Positions 1 through 8,314 are shown, counted from the stretch's first letter. The stretch is DNA of 36,295 nucleotides from Ruminiclostridium papyrosolvens C7 (GCF_000421965.1 NZ_ATAY01000004.1:1-36295); one strand, 5' to 3'. Made by a program: numbers and translations. Notes: a model not told the origin generated them from the letters alone.

Positions 1-35
1 GTATTAATATCAGCAGACTCTTTTTTATATATAAA

Positions 36-67
36 AAAAATGCCCGGCGCAAAGCCGGAGCATTTTT
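36..67 (+). terminator. Rho-independent terminator of an upstream gene
   Basis: A stem of AAAAATGC plus CCGGC (36-48) pairs with GCCGG plus GCATTTTT (54-67) around a GCAAA loop, with one bulged A at 59. The A-rich 5' arm and T-rich 3' arm make it usable in both directions. It most likely ends a gene lying to the left of the window. Confidence 0.75.
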
Positions 68-78
68 AGGGGGTTAAA

Positions 79-147
79 ATGTATTTTGTGGGGTCAGTTA
101 TAGTTATTGCCTTATTTACATTTTCTTATACATTTCTTCTAAAATAA
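79..147 (+). CDS. Possible 22-residue hydrophobic microprotein
   Basis: An ATG at 79 follows an AGGGGG Shine-Dalgarno-like sequence (69-73) by five bases and opens a 22-codon frame ending in TAA at 145-147. The peptide is almost entirely hydrophobic or aromatic (MYFVGSVIVIALF at its start) and ends in Lys, the composition of a single membrane segment. The frame sits directly after a terminator hairpin and before the promoter of the next gene, and no promoter of its own is evident. It may be chance coding in AT-rich DNA; a good ribosome binding site is the only positive evidence. Confidence 0.3.
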   Translation: MYFVGSVIVIALFTFSYTFLLK

Positions 148-177
148 AAAGAATATATATATTCTAAAAAGTGTTCA

Positions 178-186
178 TGGTATAAT
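178..186 (+). promoter_or_regulatory. Extended -10 promoter for the Ser-rich/DUF4178/DUF350 genes
   Basis: TGG followed by TATAAT (181-186) is an extended -10 element with a perfect hexamer. No good -35 is present at the expected distance, which is usual for extended -10 promoters. It lies about 60 bases ahead of the GTG start at 245. Confidence 0.55.
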
Positions 187-244
187 ACTAAAAATAATAC
201 TAATTTTACATGTAAATACATTTTAAAAATGTGAGGGATAGTGT

Positions 245-1240
245 GTGAAAAAAAGAATATTAGCCATACTGCTTATTTTTGCATTTGTTTCTGTTTCATT
301 TATGGGAGTTGATGCAAAAGGAGCGCGTTCTTTCGGCAGAAGCAGCAAGTCGTTTTCAAAATCTATCAGCAGTTATAAGAGCTCTTCATCAAGGAGTTCC
401 GGTATTTTTAGTTCGTCTAAGGCGAAAAGCAGCACTTCTAAAAGCAGCTCAAAAAGCTTCAGCTTATTCGGGTCGTCAAAATCTAAAAGCAGCAGCTCAA
501 GAAGTGTACCGGGTTCAAAATCTTATACAGGCTCATCAAGTAAGAAAGCCAACACCTCGGGATTTACTGCAAAGGCAGCCTCAAAAAAGAAATCCTACAT
601 GCAGGATACCTACAAGAGTCAGGTTTCAAGTAAAAGTTACAAAACCTATAAGCAAAAACTCAATAGCCAACAGCAAAAGGTTTATACTGACTCCATGAAA
701 AGGAGCTATGGCTCAAGTTCAAGAAAAATGAATTTTGAGGATGCAATGAGAACCCGGACATCGAGAATAAATGTTTTCAACAACAGGCCTATATTTATCA
801 ATGTAAACAGATCTATGTTCGGAAGTCCTTTTTCTTACGGATATGCATATGTAGGCCCGTGGGATTTGTGGTTTCTGATGAGGGCGTCGGATTTGTTCTG
901 GTATCATCATTGGAATGAAATATCACCTTATAGGAGCTATTTTGACCAGAATCAGTATCAGCAATTGGAAAATAGGGTAGACCAGTTGGAGAAACAGGGA
1001 GTACAGAGAGACCCTAATTACATGGAAGAAGGGGTTGACCCTGATTTACAGCTTTCACAGCAATATCAGGAACAGAATCCTGATAACGTATACTATACGG
1101 ATAAGTATCCTACAAATTCATCAAGAAATACCGGAGCAGTTGTGGTAGTTATCATTATAACGTCGGTAGCACTGATAATCGTAATAAGAAAGTTATCAAA
1201 GCCAAAGCCTAAAAGCTCCCGCCATAGCAGGATATATTAG
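245..1240 (+). CDS. Exported serine/lysine-rich membrane-anchored protein, unknown function
   Basis: I do not recognise a named family. The chosen GTG start at 245 follows a GAGGGA ribosome binding site and gives a basic N-terminus and hydrophobic core ending in VDAKG, a credible signal peptide of about 24 residues. Residues ~28-130 are low-complexity Ser/Lys/Gly sequence with repeated SKSS-type motifs. A middle part (~165-230) is richer in aromatic residues (Trp, Tyr, Phe), followed by a Gln-rich stretch. A membrane segment at ~297-315 precedes a short basic tail. The predicted form is an extracellular Ser-rich stalk plus folded region anchored at the C-terminus, or a protein held at both ends. 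It is followed after 30 bases by the DUF4178-like gene and then the DUF350 gene, so the three probably form one operon. Ser/Lys-rich composition can also suit a cell-wall binding segment; that is inference. Confidence 0.8.
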   Translation: MKKRILAILLIFAFVSVSFMGVDAKGARSFGRSSKSFSKSISSYKSSSSRSSGIFSSSKAKSSTSKSSSKSFSLFGSSKSKSSSSRSVPGSKSYTGSSSKKANTSGFTAKAASKKKSYMQDTYKSQVSSKSYKTYKQKLNSQQQKVYTDSMKRSYGSSSRKMNFEDAMRTRTSRINVFNNRPIFINVNRSMFGSPFSYGYAYVGPWDLWFLMRASDLFWYHHWNEISPYRSYFDQNQYQQLENRVDQLEKQGVQRDPNYMEEGVDPDLQLSQQYQEQNPDNVYYTDKYPTNSSRNTGAVVVVIIITSVALIIVIRKLSKPKPKSSRHSRIY

Positions 1241-1270
1241 AATTTTAAACTTTAAATGGAATAGGACGTG

Positions 1271-1870
1271 ATGTTGATGTTCGGTTTCAAAAAAAAAGAT
1301 GGTCAGGATATACTGAATCCATTGAATATAAATAAAAACTCAATGGTTGAATTTAAACTCAAGGAACTTGAGGAACAGGGTTTTTTTACTTTCGGTAAAA
1401 TTATACAAATGGACGTAGGCCAGAGGCCTTTTACCAGATACCTTGTTTATTCCAGATCAGAAGAGACAGAGTATGTTTTTGAGGTATACAAGGGTGAAGA
1501 GGAAGGCCAGCTGGAAACATACCTTTACTTTCTGGATGATACAGTTCCGTTCTCAGAAGAATTTTTGGATGTTGTGGGTCAGAAGTGTATAACCACTCCT
1601 GACGGCACAGAGTACGAAAGGTGTACTATGCCGGAATATGATTACAGGATAGACGGTGTGCAGGGTTCGCTGAAGGTTTATGACCTGAACTCGGAAAAAA
1701 TAGAGTACGAATCGGAAGTTGAGGTATGGGATTATCAGCGTGATGCAGAAGGGATTACAGAGTATCTTAATATAGAAATGCTCAAAACTAACGGGATGTT
1801 CAGAATTTTTATAGGCCAGAGGTTTGAAGGGTCACTATACAAGGTTTACCAAGGGATGGAAGAAAAATAG
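1271..1870 (+). CDS. DUF4178-like protein
   Basis: This is a soluble protein of about 199 residues without signal peptide or membrane segment. It resembles the DUF4178 family: beta-rich, with repeated aromatic/acidic strands (for example FEVYKGEEEG and the terminal GQRFEGSLYKVYQG) that suggest an internally duplicated beta fold. Several starts are packed together (GTG 1268, ATG 1271, TTG 1274, ATG 1277); ATG 1271 is chosen for its distance from the AGGA at 1263-1266. It lies between the Ser-rich exported protein and the DUF350 protein. From family knowledge, DUF4178 and DUF350 genes often occur together, commonly near polyamine genes (S-adenosylmethionine decarboxylase, aminopropyltransferase); none is visible here, though the left flank is cut off. 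The biochemical function is unknown. Confidence 0.6.
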   Translation: MLMFGFKKKDGQDILNPLNINKNSMVEFKLKELEEQGFFTFGKIIQMDVGQRPFTRYLVYSRSEETEYVFEVYKGEEEGQLETYLYFLDDTVPFSEEFLDVVGQKCITTPDGTEYERCTMPEYDYRIDGVQGSLKVYDLNSEKIEYESEVEVWDYQRDAEGITEYLNIEMLKTNGMFRIFIGQRFEGSLYKVYQGMEEK

Positions 1871-1889
1871 CTTTTAGGGGGATAATGAG

Positions 1890-2789
1890 ATGTTTGAATA
1901 CTTTAGTTTTTTCTTGAAAGACTTGTCATTTAGTTTTGTTATATTGACGGTAGGTTTTATATTGGGGTGGGTTATTTATAATAATCTGGTTCTGAGAGAT
2001 GTTTCACTAAAAGATGCACTTTTTAACAAGGATAATTTTGCAGCATGGATAGAGTTCATCGGGGCTTTTGTATTTCCGGTGCTTTATCTGTCGTCACATG
2101 CCATAAAGGGAGCTGCCAGCGATAATATACTGGTTGATCTTGCGGTTTGTACCGGATATACTGTTTTTTACGTAGTAATATTAACGCTATTAAGACTTCT
2201 ATCCAAATCAATAGTAAGTCTCATAAATGCTGAAGACGGGCATGGCAAGGTGTGCCTGAATAAAGAAATATGTGAGCAGAAAAACATTGGTGCAGCTTTG
2301 TTTTCCGTTACTCTTTCAGTTATATTCGTGTCTATTATAAAGTACATAGATTTTATAGATATAATTGAAGGGGCTGGAGCATCCATACTAATAAAGATTT
2401 TGCTGTTTATAGTATTTGTTTTAGTTGCAATGGTGTGCTACAGCATGGTTTTAAGGAGAAAGACCACTCTGTTTAAGGAAATATTTATAGATAATAATGC
2501 AGCTGCTGGTATCGGACTCTTGGGGTTTGTTTTTGCGGTACAGACAATTATTACAGGAATAATTGATGCATATACAACTGACTTTGATTTAATTACAGTA
2601 GCTTTGGTAATAGCTGTTTGTCTTGTGATATACGGTATATTATCCGTATTGTTTAAAAAGATTTTTACAGCCATAGTAAAGGTGGATGTATGGAATGAAA
2701 TATACGAACAGAATAATGTGGGAGCAGCATTGGGACAGGCTGCACTTTATGTTGGAATTGCAATGATAATAGTGAATTTCATAATGTAG
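1890..2789 (+). CDS. Double DUF350 (YjfL-type) multi-pass membrane protein
   Basis: The protein is an integral membrane protein of 299 residues with about eight hydrophobic segments. It carries four copies of the short N-x-A/G-A signature typical of DUF350 helices, at N49, N132, N203 and N276, spaced about 71-83 residues apart. This fits two tandem DUF350 domains, each made of two related halves. The start at 1890 follows a GGGGG-rich ribosome binding site, and the gene begins 19 bases after the DUF4178-like gene. DUF350 proteins have no proven activity; the E. coli relative YjfL sits in the yjfIJKLMC cluster with a PspA-like protein and a glutathionylspermidine-synthetase-like enzyme, which has prompted proposals of a membrane-stress or polyamine link. 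Here that is only contextual inference. Confidence 0.8.
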   Translation: MFEYFSFFLKDLSFSFVILTVGFILGWVIYNNLVLRDVSLKDALFNKDNFAAWIEFIGAFVFPVLYLSSHAIKGAASDNILVDLAVCTGYTVFYVVILTLLRLLSKSIVSLINAEDGHGKVCLNKEICEQKNIGAALFSVTLSVIFVSIIKYIDFIDIIEGAGASILIKILLFIVFVLVAMVCYSMVLRRKTTLFKEIFIDNNAAAGIGLLGFVFAVQTIITGIIDAYTTDFDLITVALVIAVCLVIYGILSVLFKKIFTAIVKVDVWNEIYEQNNVGAALGQAALYVGIAMIIVNFIM

Positions 2790-2885
2790 AATAAACATTT
2801 TAGTAGGTGGGACAAAGTAAGCAAAATACATTCACACATTGTTAATATTTGTTATACAATTTTAATAATCAGTTGTAGAAAATAG

Positions 2886-2894
2886 TGGTATAAT
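2886..2894 (+). promoter_or_regulatory. Extended -10 promoter in the gap before the SRP RNA gene
   Basis: TGG immediately precedes a perfect TATAAT (2889-2894), the same arrangement as at 178-186. No gene starts soon after it; a terminator-like hairpin follows at 2971-3024. A transcript of roughly 120 nt would result. Confidence 0.45.
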
Positions 2895-2970
2895 ACTAAG
2901 TGTAAAGCCATTAAAAGCTTTTTCATTTTGTTCCTCCTTTAAACATATTGATTTTATTTTTTTTTTACAT

Positions 2971-3024
2971 AGGGCACCCATTTATCAGGAATTATTATAA
3001 ATTATATACTGAGGTGCTTTTTTT
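2971..3024 (+). terminator. Terminator-like hairpin ending a possible small transcript
   Basis: AGGGCACC (2971-2978) pairs with GGTGC plus the start of a T-run (3013-3024), with two G-T wobbles. An inner ATTTAT/ATAAAT pairing shortens the long loop, and seven T follow. The loop is long, so folding is less certain than for the other terminators in the window. Confidence 0.45.
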
Positions 3025-3095
3025 CTGTCCTAAAATAAATAGATTTGCTTGAAATTTACTTACAATAAATACATAAATTGTAAAAATAATATCTC

Positions 3096-3124
3096 TTGAT
3101 ATGGGACAGTATTTAAGTTATAAT
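3096..3124 (+). promoter_or_regulatory. Sigma-A promoter of the SRP RNA gene
   Basis: TTGATA (3096-3101) and TATAAT (3119-3124) are separated by exactly 17 bases. Transcription should begin near 3131, about 55 bases ahead of the mature SRP RNA helix, implying a 5' leader that is processed. The rest of the 2790-3565 gap holds the possible small transcript, the RNA gene and its terminator. Confidence 0.8.
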
Positions 3125-3185
3125 GTTAAAAGTGCACTGAACTTATTTGTTTATGAGTTTGGGAACACATTAAAAAAGCCAGTTT

Positions 3186-3458
3186 TGGCCGTACTAGACG
3201 GGGAGGCAGCGGTGCCCTGTACCTGCAATCCGCTATAGCAGGGTTGAATTCCCGTTTGAGGTTTTAGTGTGTAGTGCCTGCCCTTTACAAGTGGCAATGA
3301 CAATTGGGTCTTGCGCAATAGAATTCTGTGAACCTCGTCAGATCCGGAAGGAAGCAGCGATAAGCAGCAAATTCTGTGTGCCGCTGGGTTACCTGATTAG
3401 AGCTAACTGTAAAGGTAACGGCTATATGCTTCTATCGATAATGGGTGTACGGCCATTC
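3186..3458 (+). ncRNA. ffs: Signal recognition particle RNA, long Bacillus/Clostridium type with Alu domain
   Basis: This is the RNA scaffold of the signal recognition particle, which with Ffh carries ribosomes making membrane proteins to FtsY. The conserved apical S-domain is plain at 3336-3366: GTCAGATCC, a GGAA tetraloop, GGAAGCAGC, and the flanking asymmetric-loop sequence. The 5' region carries the Alu-domain hallmark GGGGAGGCAGCGGTGCCCTG followed by CCGCTATAGCAGGG. The ends close on each other: GGCCGTAC at 3187-3194 is complementary to GTACGGCC at 3447-3454. A length of about 270 nt matches the long form of Gram-positive bacteria rather than the ~110-nt 4.5S RNA of E. coli. The exact mature ends are estimated from the closing helix. 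It has its own promoter and terminator. Confidence 0.93.
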
Positions 3459-3472
3459 AATTTATAAAAAAT

Positions 3473-3505
3473 CAAGCCTGTTCAAATGAACAGGCTTGTA
3501 TTATA
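3473..3505 (+). terminator. Terminator of the SRP RNA gene
   Basis: CAAGCCTGTTC (3473-3483) and GAACAGGCTTG (3488-3498) form a perfect 11-bp stem around an AAAT loop, followed by TATTATATT. The trailing tract is T-rich but interrupted. Confidence 0.8.
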
Positions 3506-3565
3506 TTGTAGGTAGAACACCGAGGATCCTTGAATTGCAGTGTACATAAAAGGAGGAGGTAGGAT

Positions 3566-5254
3566 ATGTCCTATACGGCACTCTATAGAAAGTGGAGGCC
3601 TCTTGTATTTGAAGATGTTGTTGAGCAGGAGCATGTTGTCAGAACAATTAAAAATACCGTAAAATCCGAGAGGATAGCTCATGCGTACCTTTTTTGCGGT
3701 ACGAGAGGTACTGGTAAAACTACCATGGCAAAAATATTTGCCAGAGCCATAAACTGCCTTAACCCCAAAGAAGGGGACCCTTGCAATGAATGTGAGGTTT
3801 GCAGAGGAATTCTGGATGAATCAATTCTGGATGTTGTTGAAATAGATGCTGCATCAAATAATAGTGTTGACAACATAAGGGAAATAAGGGATGAGGTTGT
3901 TTATGCTCCCTCACAGGCAAAATATAAGGTTTATATAATAGACGAGGTTCATATGCTTTCCTCCGGTGCATTCAATGCACTGCTGAAAACCCTTGAAGAG
4001 CCCCCGGGGCATGTTGTATTCATATTGGCAACAACAGACCCCCATAAACTGCCTGCAACAATTTTGTCCAGATGTCAGAGATTTGATTTCAAGAAAATAA
4101 CACCAGCAGGTATTGCCGAACGAGTAAAGGTTATTGCCCAGGCAAGCGGTATACAGATAGACGATGACGGTGCATTATTGATTGCAAGACTGGCAGACGG
4201 TGCGTTAAGAGATGCTCTTAGTATTCTTGACCAGTGTATTGCGGAAGGCAGCAACACTATAACCTATCAAAATGTACTTGATGCAATAGGGATAGTAAGT
4301 GATGATTTTATATCGGAAATAGTGGACAATATAGAGAGTAAGAATGTTGAGGGACTTGTTGCAGATGTGGAAACGCTTTCTGCCAGCGGAAGGGATATTC
4401 TACGGTTTGCATCGGATTTGGTGCTGTATTTCAGGAATCTTTTGATTTGCAAGCTTAGTATAAATCCCGAAAACATTCTGGATATCGGAAAACAGTACCT
4501 CGACAAAATGCTTGCACAGTCAGAGGCCTTTTCAAAGGAGCAACTGATTGGAATAATAAAGGAGCTGTCTTCCTTTGAAACACAGCTCAAATATGCGTTA
4601 AACCAAAGAGTATTCCTTGAAGTTATGCTTATTTCAATAAGTGTAGGAAGTTACGGCCAGAGCGGCGGCGATAATAGTCTGGCAGATAGGATAGCTAATC
4701 TTGAAAGTGCAGTTAGAACAGGGGCTGTGGCTTTAGCACCTTCTGCCAAAGACGGAAGCAGTGTACCGGTTCAAACGAAGGCAGTGAATAGCAGCCCTAT
4801 TTCAGCTGGGAAAAAGTTGGACAACGTGCCTCCTGTATCCGGCAGTTCAGCTTCTAAAGCTTCAGTCAAAAGTAATTCCTATAGTGAACTGGAGGAATGG
4901 GCCAATGTACTGTCTGACCTTAAAGCCAACAGGAGGATGATGCTGTTATCGTATCTTACATCTACGAAAGCAGTAGCTGCTGATGAGTCTACGGTTCTTG
5001 TGGTATTCCCGCCTGCAGTAGTCTCACTGAAGGAAATTGTATCAAAGGCCGAGCATATTGATGTACTTGAAAATGCTTTGGAGAGAAGACTCGGGAGACA
5101 TATCCGCGTAAAGGTAGTAGATGAGGAATCACTGGAAAGCATGGTTCAAAGTCAACCTTCTTCTGCAAAGAATTCAGAAGAAAACCCATTGGTAAAGCTG
5201 ACAAGGGAAATTTCAGACAGATTGAATGTCCCGCTTGATATAATAGATGAATAG
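3566..5254 (+). CDS. dnaX: DNA polymerase III subunit gamma/tau
   Basis: DnaX is the ATPase motor of the clamp loader that places the beta clamp on primed DNA. The 562-residue protein shows Walker A GTRGTGKT (45-52), a zinc module with C64, C73, C76 and C79, Walker B with IIDEVH (~124-129), and the sensor/SRC motif (LSRCQRF), followed by domain III and a low-complexity linker (~390-440) before a C-terminal tau-like domain. The start at 3566 has an excellent AGGAGGAGGT site. No obvious slippery heptamer for making a short gamma form was noticed, so probably only the long form is made. It begins about 60 bases after the SRP RNA terminator and opens the dnaX-ybaB-recR cluster, with ybaB 62 bases downstream. 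Confidence 0.97.
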   Translation: MSYTALYRKWRPLVFEDVVEQEHVVRTIKNTVKSERIAHAYLFCGTRGTGKTTMAKIFARAINCLNPKEGDPCNECEVCRGILDESILDVVEIDAASNNSVDNIREIRDEVVYAPSQAKYKVYIIDEVHMLSSGAFNALLKTLEEPPGHVVFILATTDPHKLPATILSRCQRFDFKKITPAGIAERVKVIAQASGIQIDDDGALLIARLADGALRDALSILDQCIAEGSNTITYQNVLDAIGIVSDDFISEIVDNIESKNVEGLVADVETLSASGRDILRFASDLVLYFRNLLICKLSINPENILDIGKQYLDKMLAQSEAFSKEQLIGIIKELSSFETQLKYALNQRVFLEVMLISISVGSYGQSGGDNSLADRIANLESAVRTGAVALAPSAKDGSSVPVQTKAVNSSPISAGKKLDNVPPVSGSSASKASVKSNSYSELEEWANVLSDLKANRRMMLLSYLTSTKAVAADESTVLVVFPPAVVSLKEIVSKAEHIDVLENALERRLGRHIRVKVVDEESLESMVQSQPSSAKNSEENPLVKLTREISDRLNVPLDIIDE

Positions 5255-5316
5255 GATATAATATAAATTGATAAATTTGTAAACTATTAAATTTAAAATA
5301 ACAGGAGGAAGTGCAG

Positions 5317-5676
5317 ATGGCAAGAGGTGGATTCCCAGGAGGCGGTTTCGGAGGCGGTATGGGCGGAAACATGAACAACCTGATGAAACAGGCCCAGAAG
5401 ATGCAGAAGGATATGGAGAAGGCACAACAGGACTTGGAAAACAAGACTGTTGAGGTTTCAGTTGGAGGAGGAGCAATAAATATAGTTGCTACAGGTAAAA
5501 AGGAAATCAAGGAAATTACTATCAAGCCTGAGGTTGTTGATCCTGATGATGTTGAAATGCTTCAGGATTTGATTCTGAGTGCTGTTAATGAGGCACTGAG
5601 AAAGGCCGATGAGCTGGCTAACTCCGAAATGAGTAAAATAACAGGCGGATTAGGCGGTTTACCGGGAATGTTTTAA
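5317..5676 (+). CDS. ybaB: YbaB/EbfC family nucleoid-associated protein
   Basis: This small dimeric DNA-binding protein is encoded between dnaX and recR in most bacteria and is thought to act in nucleoid organisation or recombinational repair. The 119-residue protein has the family layout: a Gly-rich N-terminus ([15 protein letters not shown]), a long helix starting [19 protein letters not shown], a beta-meander ([20 protein letters not shown]) and a C-terminal helix. ATG 5317 is chosen because AGGAGGA (5303-5309) lies at the right distance; a GTG two codons upstream is too close to it. The Gly/Phe-rich N-terminal extension of about 20 residues is longer than in E. coli YbaB. Confidence 0.95.
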   Translation: MARGGFPGGGFGGGMGGNMNNLMKQAQKMQKDMEKAQQDLENKTVEVSVGGGAINIVATGKKEIKEITIKPEVVDPDDVEMLQDLILSAVNEALRKADELANSEMSKITGGLGGLPGMF

Positions 5677-5717
5677 AAATGCGGTCATTCAGGGCATGCC
5701 CCTGTGGAGGTTAATAA

Positions 5718-6317
5718 ATGGAATATTATGCAGTTCCCGTTGCAAAGTTGGTAGAGGAATTTCAGAAACTTCCCGGCATTGGACACAAGTCGGCACAGCG
5801 TCTGGCTTTTCATGTAATAAATATGCCCATGGAAAAGGTTCAAAAGCTGTCCGATTCAATACTGGAAGCAAAGCAAAAGACAAGATACTGCTCGATTTGC
5901 AGCAACCTTACCGATATTGATCCTTGCCCACTGTGCAGCGGAACTTCGAGAGATAAATCGGTTATATGTGTAGTTCAGGACCCCCGTGATGTTGTTGCTA
6001 TGGAGAGGACACGTGAATTCAAAGGGCTGTATCATGTTCTACATGGTGCTATTTCTCCAATGCAGGGAATCGGGCCTGAGGAAATCCGTATCAAGGAATT
6101 GATTTCAAGATTGGGCAGCGGAGAAGTAAAAGAAGTAATTCTTGCAACCAATCCCAATGTTGAAGGCGAAGCAACTGCAATGTATGTATCAAAGCTTATA
6201 AAGCCTTTAGGGGTAAAAGCCACCAGGATAGCACATGGAATACCTGTAGGCGGCGATTTAGAATATGCCGATGAGGTTACACTTGCAAAGGCTCTGGAAG
6301 GTCGGCGGGAAATATAA
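5718..6317 (+). CDS. recR: Recombination mediator protein RecR
   Basis: RecR works with RecO (and RecF) to load RecA on SSB-coated gaps. The 199-residue length is standard. It has an N-terminal helix-hairpin-helix ([17 protein letters not shown], ~18-34), a four-Cys zinc finger (C58, C61, C70, C73), a Toprim domain starting at [10 protein letters not shown] (~83) and the C-terminal Walker-like region with [11 protein letters not shown]. The start follows TGGAGG by a normal spacing and lies 41 bases after ybaB, in the conserved dnaX-ybaB-recR order. A strong terminator closes the operon at 6343-6392. Confidence 0.97.
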   Translation: MEYYAVPVAKLVEEFQKLPGIGHKSAQRLAFHVINMPMEKVQKLSDSILEAKQKTRYCSICSNLTDIDPCPLCSGTSRDKSVICVVQDPRDVVAMERTREFKGLYHVLHGAISPMQGIGPEEIRIKELISRLGSGEVKEVILATNPNVEGEATAMYVSKLIKPLGVKATRIAHGIPVGGDLEYADEVTLAKALEGRREI

Positions 6318-6342
6318 TATGTAAAATAATGTAAGTATCATA

Positions 6343-6392
6343 GAATCGTGGTTAGAAGGATAATAGAAATTCCTTCCGACCATGATTTTTTT
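6343..6392 (+). terminator. Terminator of the dnaX-ybaB-recR operon
   Basis: AATC-TGGT-GAAGGA on the 5' arm pairs with TCCTTC-ACCA-GATT on the 3' arm, with small internal mismatches, followed by seven T (6386-6392). The remainder of the gap up to 6557 holds only the promoter proposed for the chemoreceptor. Confidence 0.8.
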
Positions 6393-6473
6393 GTGGCCGA
6401 GTTATCCGAAGATTGAAAACCTCTATTTTTTTACAAAATTCAACAAAATCCTATTTTAATTAACATAACATGG

Positions 6474-6482
6474 TGATATACT
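6474..6482 (+). promoter_or_regulatory. Extended -10 promoter of the chemoreceptor gene
   Basis: TGA precedes TATACT (6477-6482), an extended -10 element about 75 bases ahead of the start codon; the -35 region is weak. A sigma-D type motility promoter was looked for and not found. Confidence 0.4.
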
Positions 6483-6557
6483 AATTATGATATTTTCGAT
6501 TACTTTCCTTTAATGGGTTTAAACTGCCCAAAATAAAATCTGCGTGGGGGATTACAT

Positions 6558-8267
6558 ATGTTGAATAAAGTTAAAATAGGCCTTAGGTTGTCATTGGGAT
6601 ATGTAGTAATAATACTCATTTCTGTTACTTTAGTCATACTGTCGCTAATGGCACTTCAGAGGATGGACGAATTATCAGATAAAATTTACTTTAATTCCTT
6701 TGCAGCTAGGGTAGCGACACTGGAAGCAGAGGGAAATATTTTTGCAATTAACAGATCAATGAAGGATGTTGTGTTATCTGATAATACAGAGCAGCTTGAA
6801 ACAGCAATTAATGATATAGATAAATATACTGGAGAAATCAAACAAAATTTTGAAGATTTACAAAAAGCATTTACTGGAGACAAATCACTGGTAGATGGTC
6901 TGGTAAAGTCTTTTAATGAATGGACTGCTATTCGTGATGAAATAATTAAGTTAACAAAGGAAGGGGACAAGGATCAAGCTGTGGAGAATAGCAGGACAAA
7001 CAGTGAAGAACAAATAAAAAAAATAGAAGATTATGTTCACAATTTGACTGAAGTTACTAAACATGATGCCGAAAGCTTTAACAATGAAATTTCTTATACA
7101 AACCAGGCTTCAAGAATTTTCATATTTATTCTATTAGCAGCGTCAATAGTTGTGAGTATTTTGGTAGCAATTTTCCTTACCCTGAGTATTACTAAACCTA
7201 TTAATCTGTTGAATGGGCTGGTGAATCGTGTAGCTGATGGTGACTTAACAATCGAATATAAAAAGGAGCTTAAGGGGAGAGACGAAATAACGAAATTGGC
7301 GGTATCTTTCAAGACAATGTTGAATAATCTGAAAATGTTGGTTTCTCAGGCTTCAGAAAGTGCAACTACTATTGCATCCTCATCCCAGCAGCTGATGGCT
7401 GGAACTCAAACGGCAACCACAGCATCTGAAGAAATTGCAAATTCAGTACAGGAAGTGGCAGCAGGGGCAGAAAACCAGAATAACAGGTTAAAGGATGTAG
7501 CCCACACAATGTCAGAATTTTCAAAAGGTGCTGAACAAACAGCTGTGAATATGCAGGATATTGCAAGTGAGGTAAGCAATGTAAATAAGCTATCTGATAA
7601 CGGCAAACGTGACTTGGATTTGATAATATCCCAGATGAATGTTATTAACAAAACTTCTCAGGAATCTGTAGATAGTGTTAAAAATCTGGAGGAAAAATCA
7701 AAATCAATACAGGGAATAATTGAAGTAATAACAAATATTTCAGCACAAACAAATTTGTTGGCATTAAATGCAGCCATTGAGGCAGCACGTGCAGGAGAAC
7801 AGGGAAAAGGATTTGCGGTTGTAGCTGATGAAATAAGGAAACTGGCAGAGCAGTCTGGAAACTCAACTAAGGATATTTCGGCTATTATAATTGAAATACA
7901 ACAGGACATATTGAATGTTATTAAAGCGATTGAAGAAGAAGAGAAGGATATAGAAGCAGGATTGGAAAGAGTAAGTTTGGCAAACCACTCCTTTGACAGG
8001 ATTCTGGCAGGAATAAGCGAAATTTCAAACAGAGTACAGGATGTTTCTGCGGTGGCACAGCAGATGTCAGCGGGGACTGAACAGATAGTAAACTCTATAA
8101 ATTCCATTTCGGATATTTCGGGAGAAAATGCAGCTATCTCGGAGGAAGTGACAGCTTCTGTAGAGGAGCAAACCTCTACAATGGAAGAAATAACTGCATC
8201 TGCCGAATCCCTTGCAGAATTATCGGGTAGCCTTCTGCAAACAGTATCAAAATTTAAAATGAAATAA
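6558..8267 (+). CDS. Methyl-accepting chemotaxis protein
   Basis: This is a transmembrane chemoreceptor signalling through CheW/CheA to flagellar motors. The 569-residue protein has a first membrane segment at ~10-32, an extracellular helical sensor domain (~33-185, four-helix-bundle MCP type) and a second membrane segment at ~184-211. A HAMP linker follows, then the long coiled-coil signalling domain. The conserved hairpin tip is present at ~395-433 ([20 protein letters not shown], then [13 protein letters not shown]). Gln/Glu-rich methylation segments flank it, for example around [17 protein letters not shown]. There is no C-terminal CheR-tethering pentapeptide. The start has a GGGGG site. 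No che gene is adjacent, but motAB lies about 20 kb away. The ligand cannot be read from the sequence. Confidence 0.95.
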   Translation: MLNKVKIGLRLSLGYVVIILISVTLVILSLMALQRMDELSDKIYFNSFAARVATLEAEGNIFAINRSMKDVVLSDNTEQLETAINDIDKYTGEIKQNFEDLQKAFTGDKSLVDGLVKSFNEWTAIRDEIIKLTKEGDKDQAVENSRTNSEEQIKKIEDYVHNLTEVTKHDAESFNNEISYTNQASRIFIFILLAASIVVSILVAIFLTLSITKPINLLNGLVNRVADGDLTIEYKKELKGRDEITKLAVSFKTMLNNLKMLVSQASESATTIASSSQQLMAGTQTATTASEEIANSVQEVAAGAENQNNRLKDVAHTMSEFSKGAEQTAVNMQDIASEVSNVNKLSDNGKRDLDLIISQMNVINKTSQESVDSVKNLEEKSKSIQGIIEVITNISAQTNLLALNAAIEAARAGEQGKGFAVVADEIRKLAEQSGNSTKDISAIIIEIQQDILNVIKAIEEEEKDIEAGLERVSLANHSFDRILAGISEISNRVQDVSAVAQQMSAGTEQIVNSINSISDISGENAAISEEVTASVEEQTSTMEEITASAESLAELSGSLLQTVSKFKMK

Positions 8268-8308
8268 GGGCAATGAATCAAGGACATCCTTTTAATGGCA
8301 TAATGATG

Positions 8309-8314
8309 TATAAT
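8309..8314 (+). promoter_or_regulatory. Possible -10 of the two-component operon
   Basis: TATAAT at 8309-8314 lies about 35 bases ahead of the response regulator start in the 82-base gap after the chemoreceptor. The -35 region is not convincing, and no terminator separates the two, so read-through from the chemoreceptor is also possible. Confidence 0.35.

Noticed and set aside
40..62. GGCGCAAAGCCGGAG resembles part of a cyclic-di-GMP (GEMM) riboswitch
   Set aside because: The bases are the stem and loop of a simple terminator, and the rest of the GEMM core is absent.
3267..3467. Short open frame within the SRP RNA region
   Set aside because: Lies wholly within the structured RNA and its motifs; no ribosome binding site.
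7658..8287. A 209-codon open frame on the minus strand opposite the chemoreceptor
   Set aside because: Shadow of the repetitive Ser/Glu/Ala-rich signalling domain; no ribosome binding site and Ser/Ile/Cys-rich nonsense composition.
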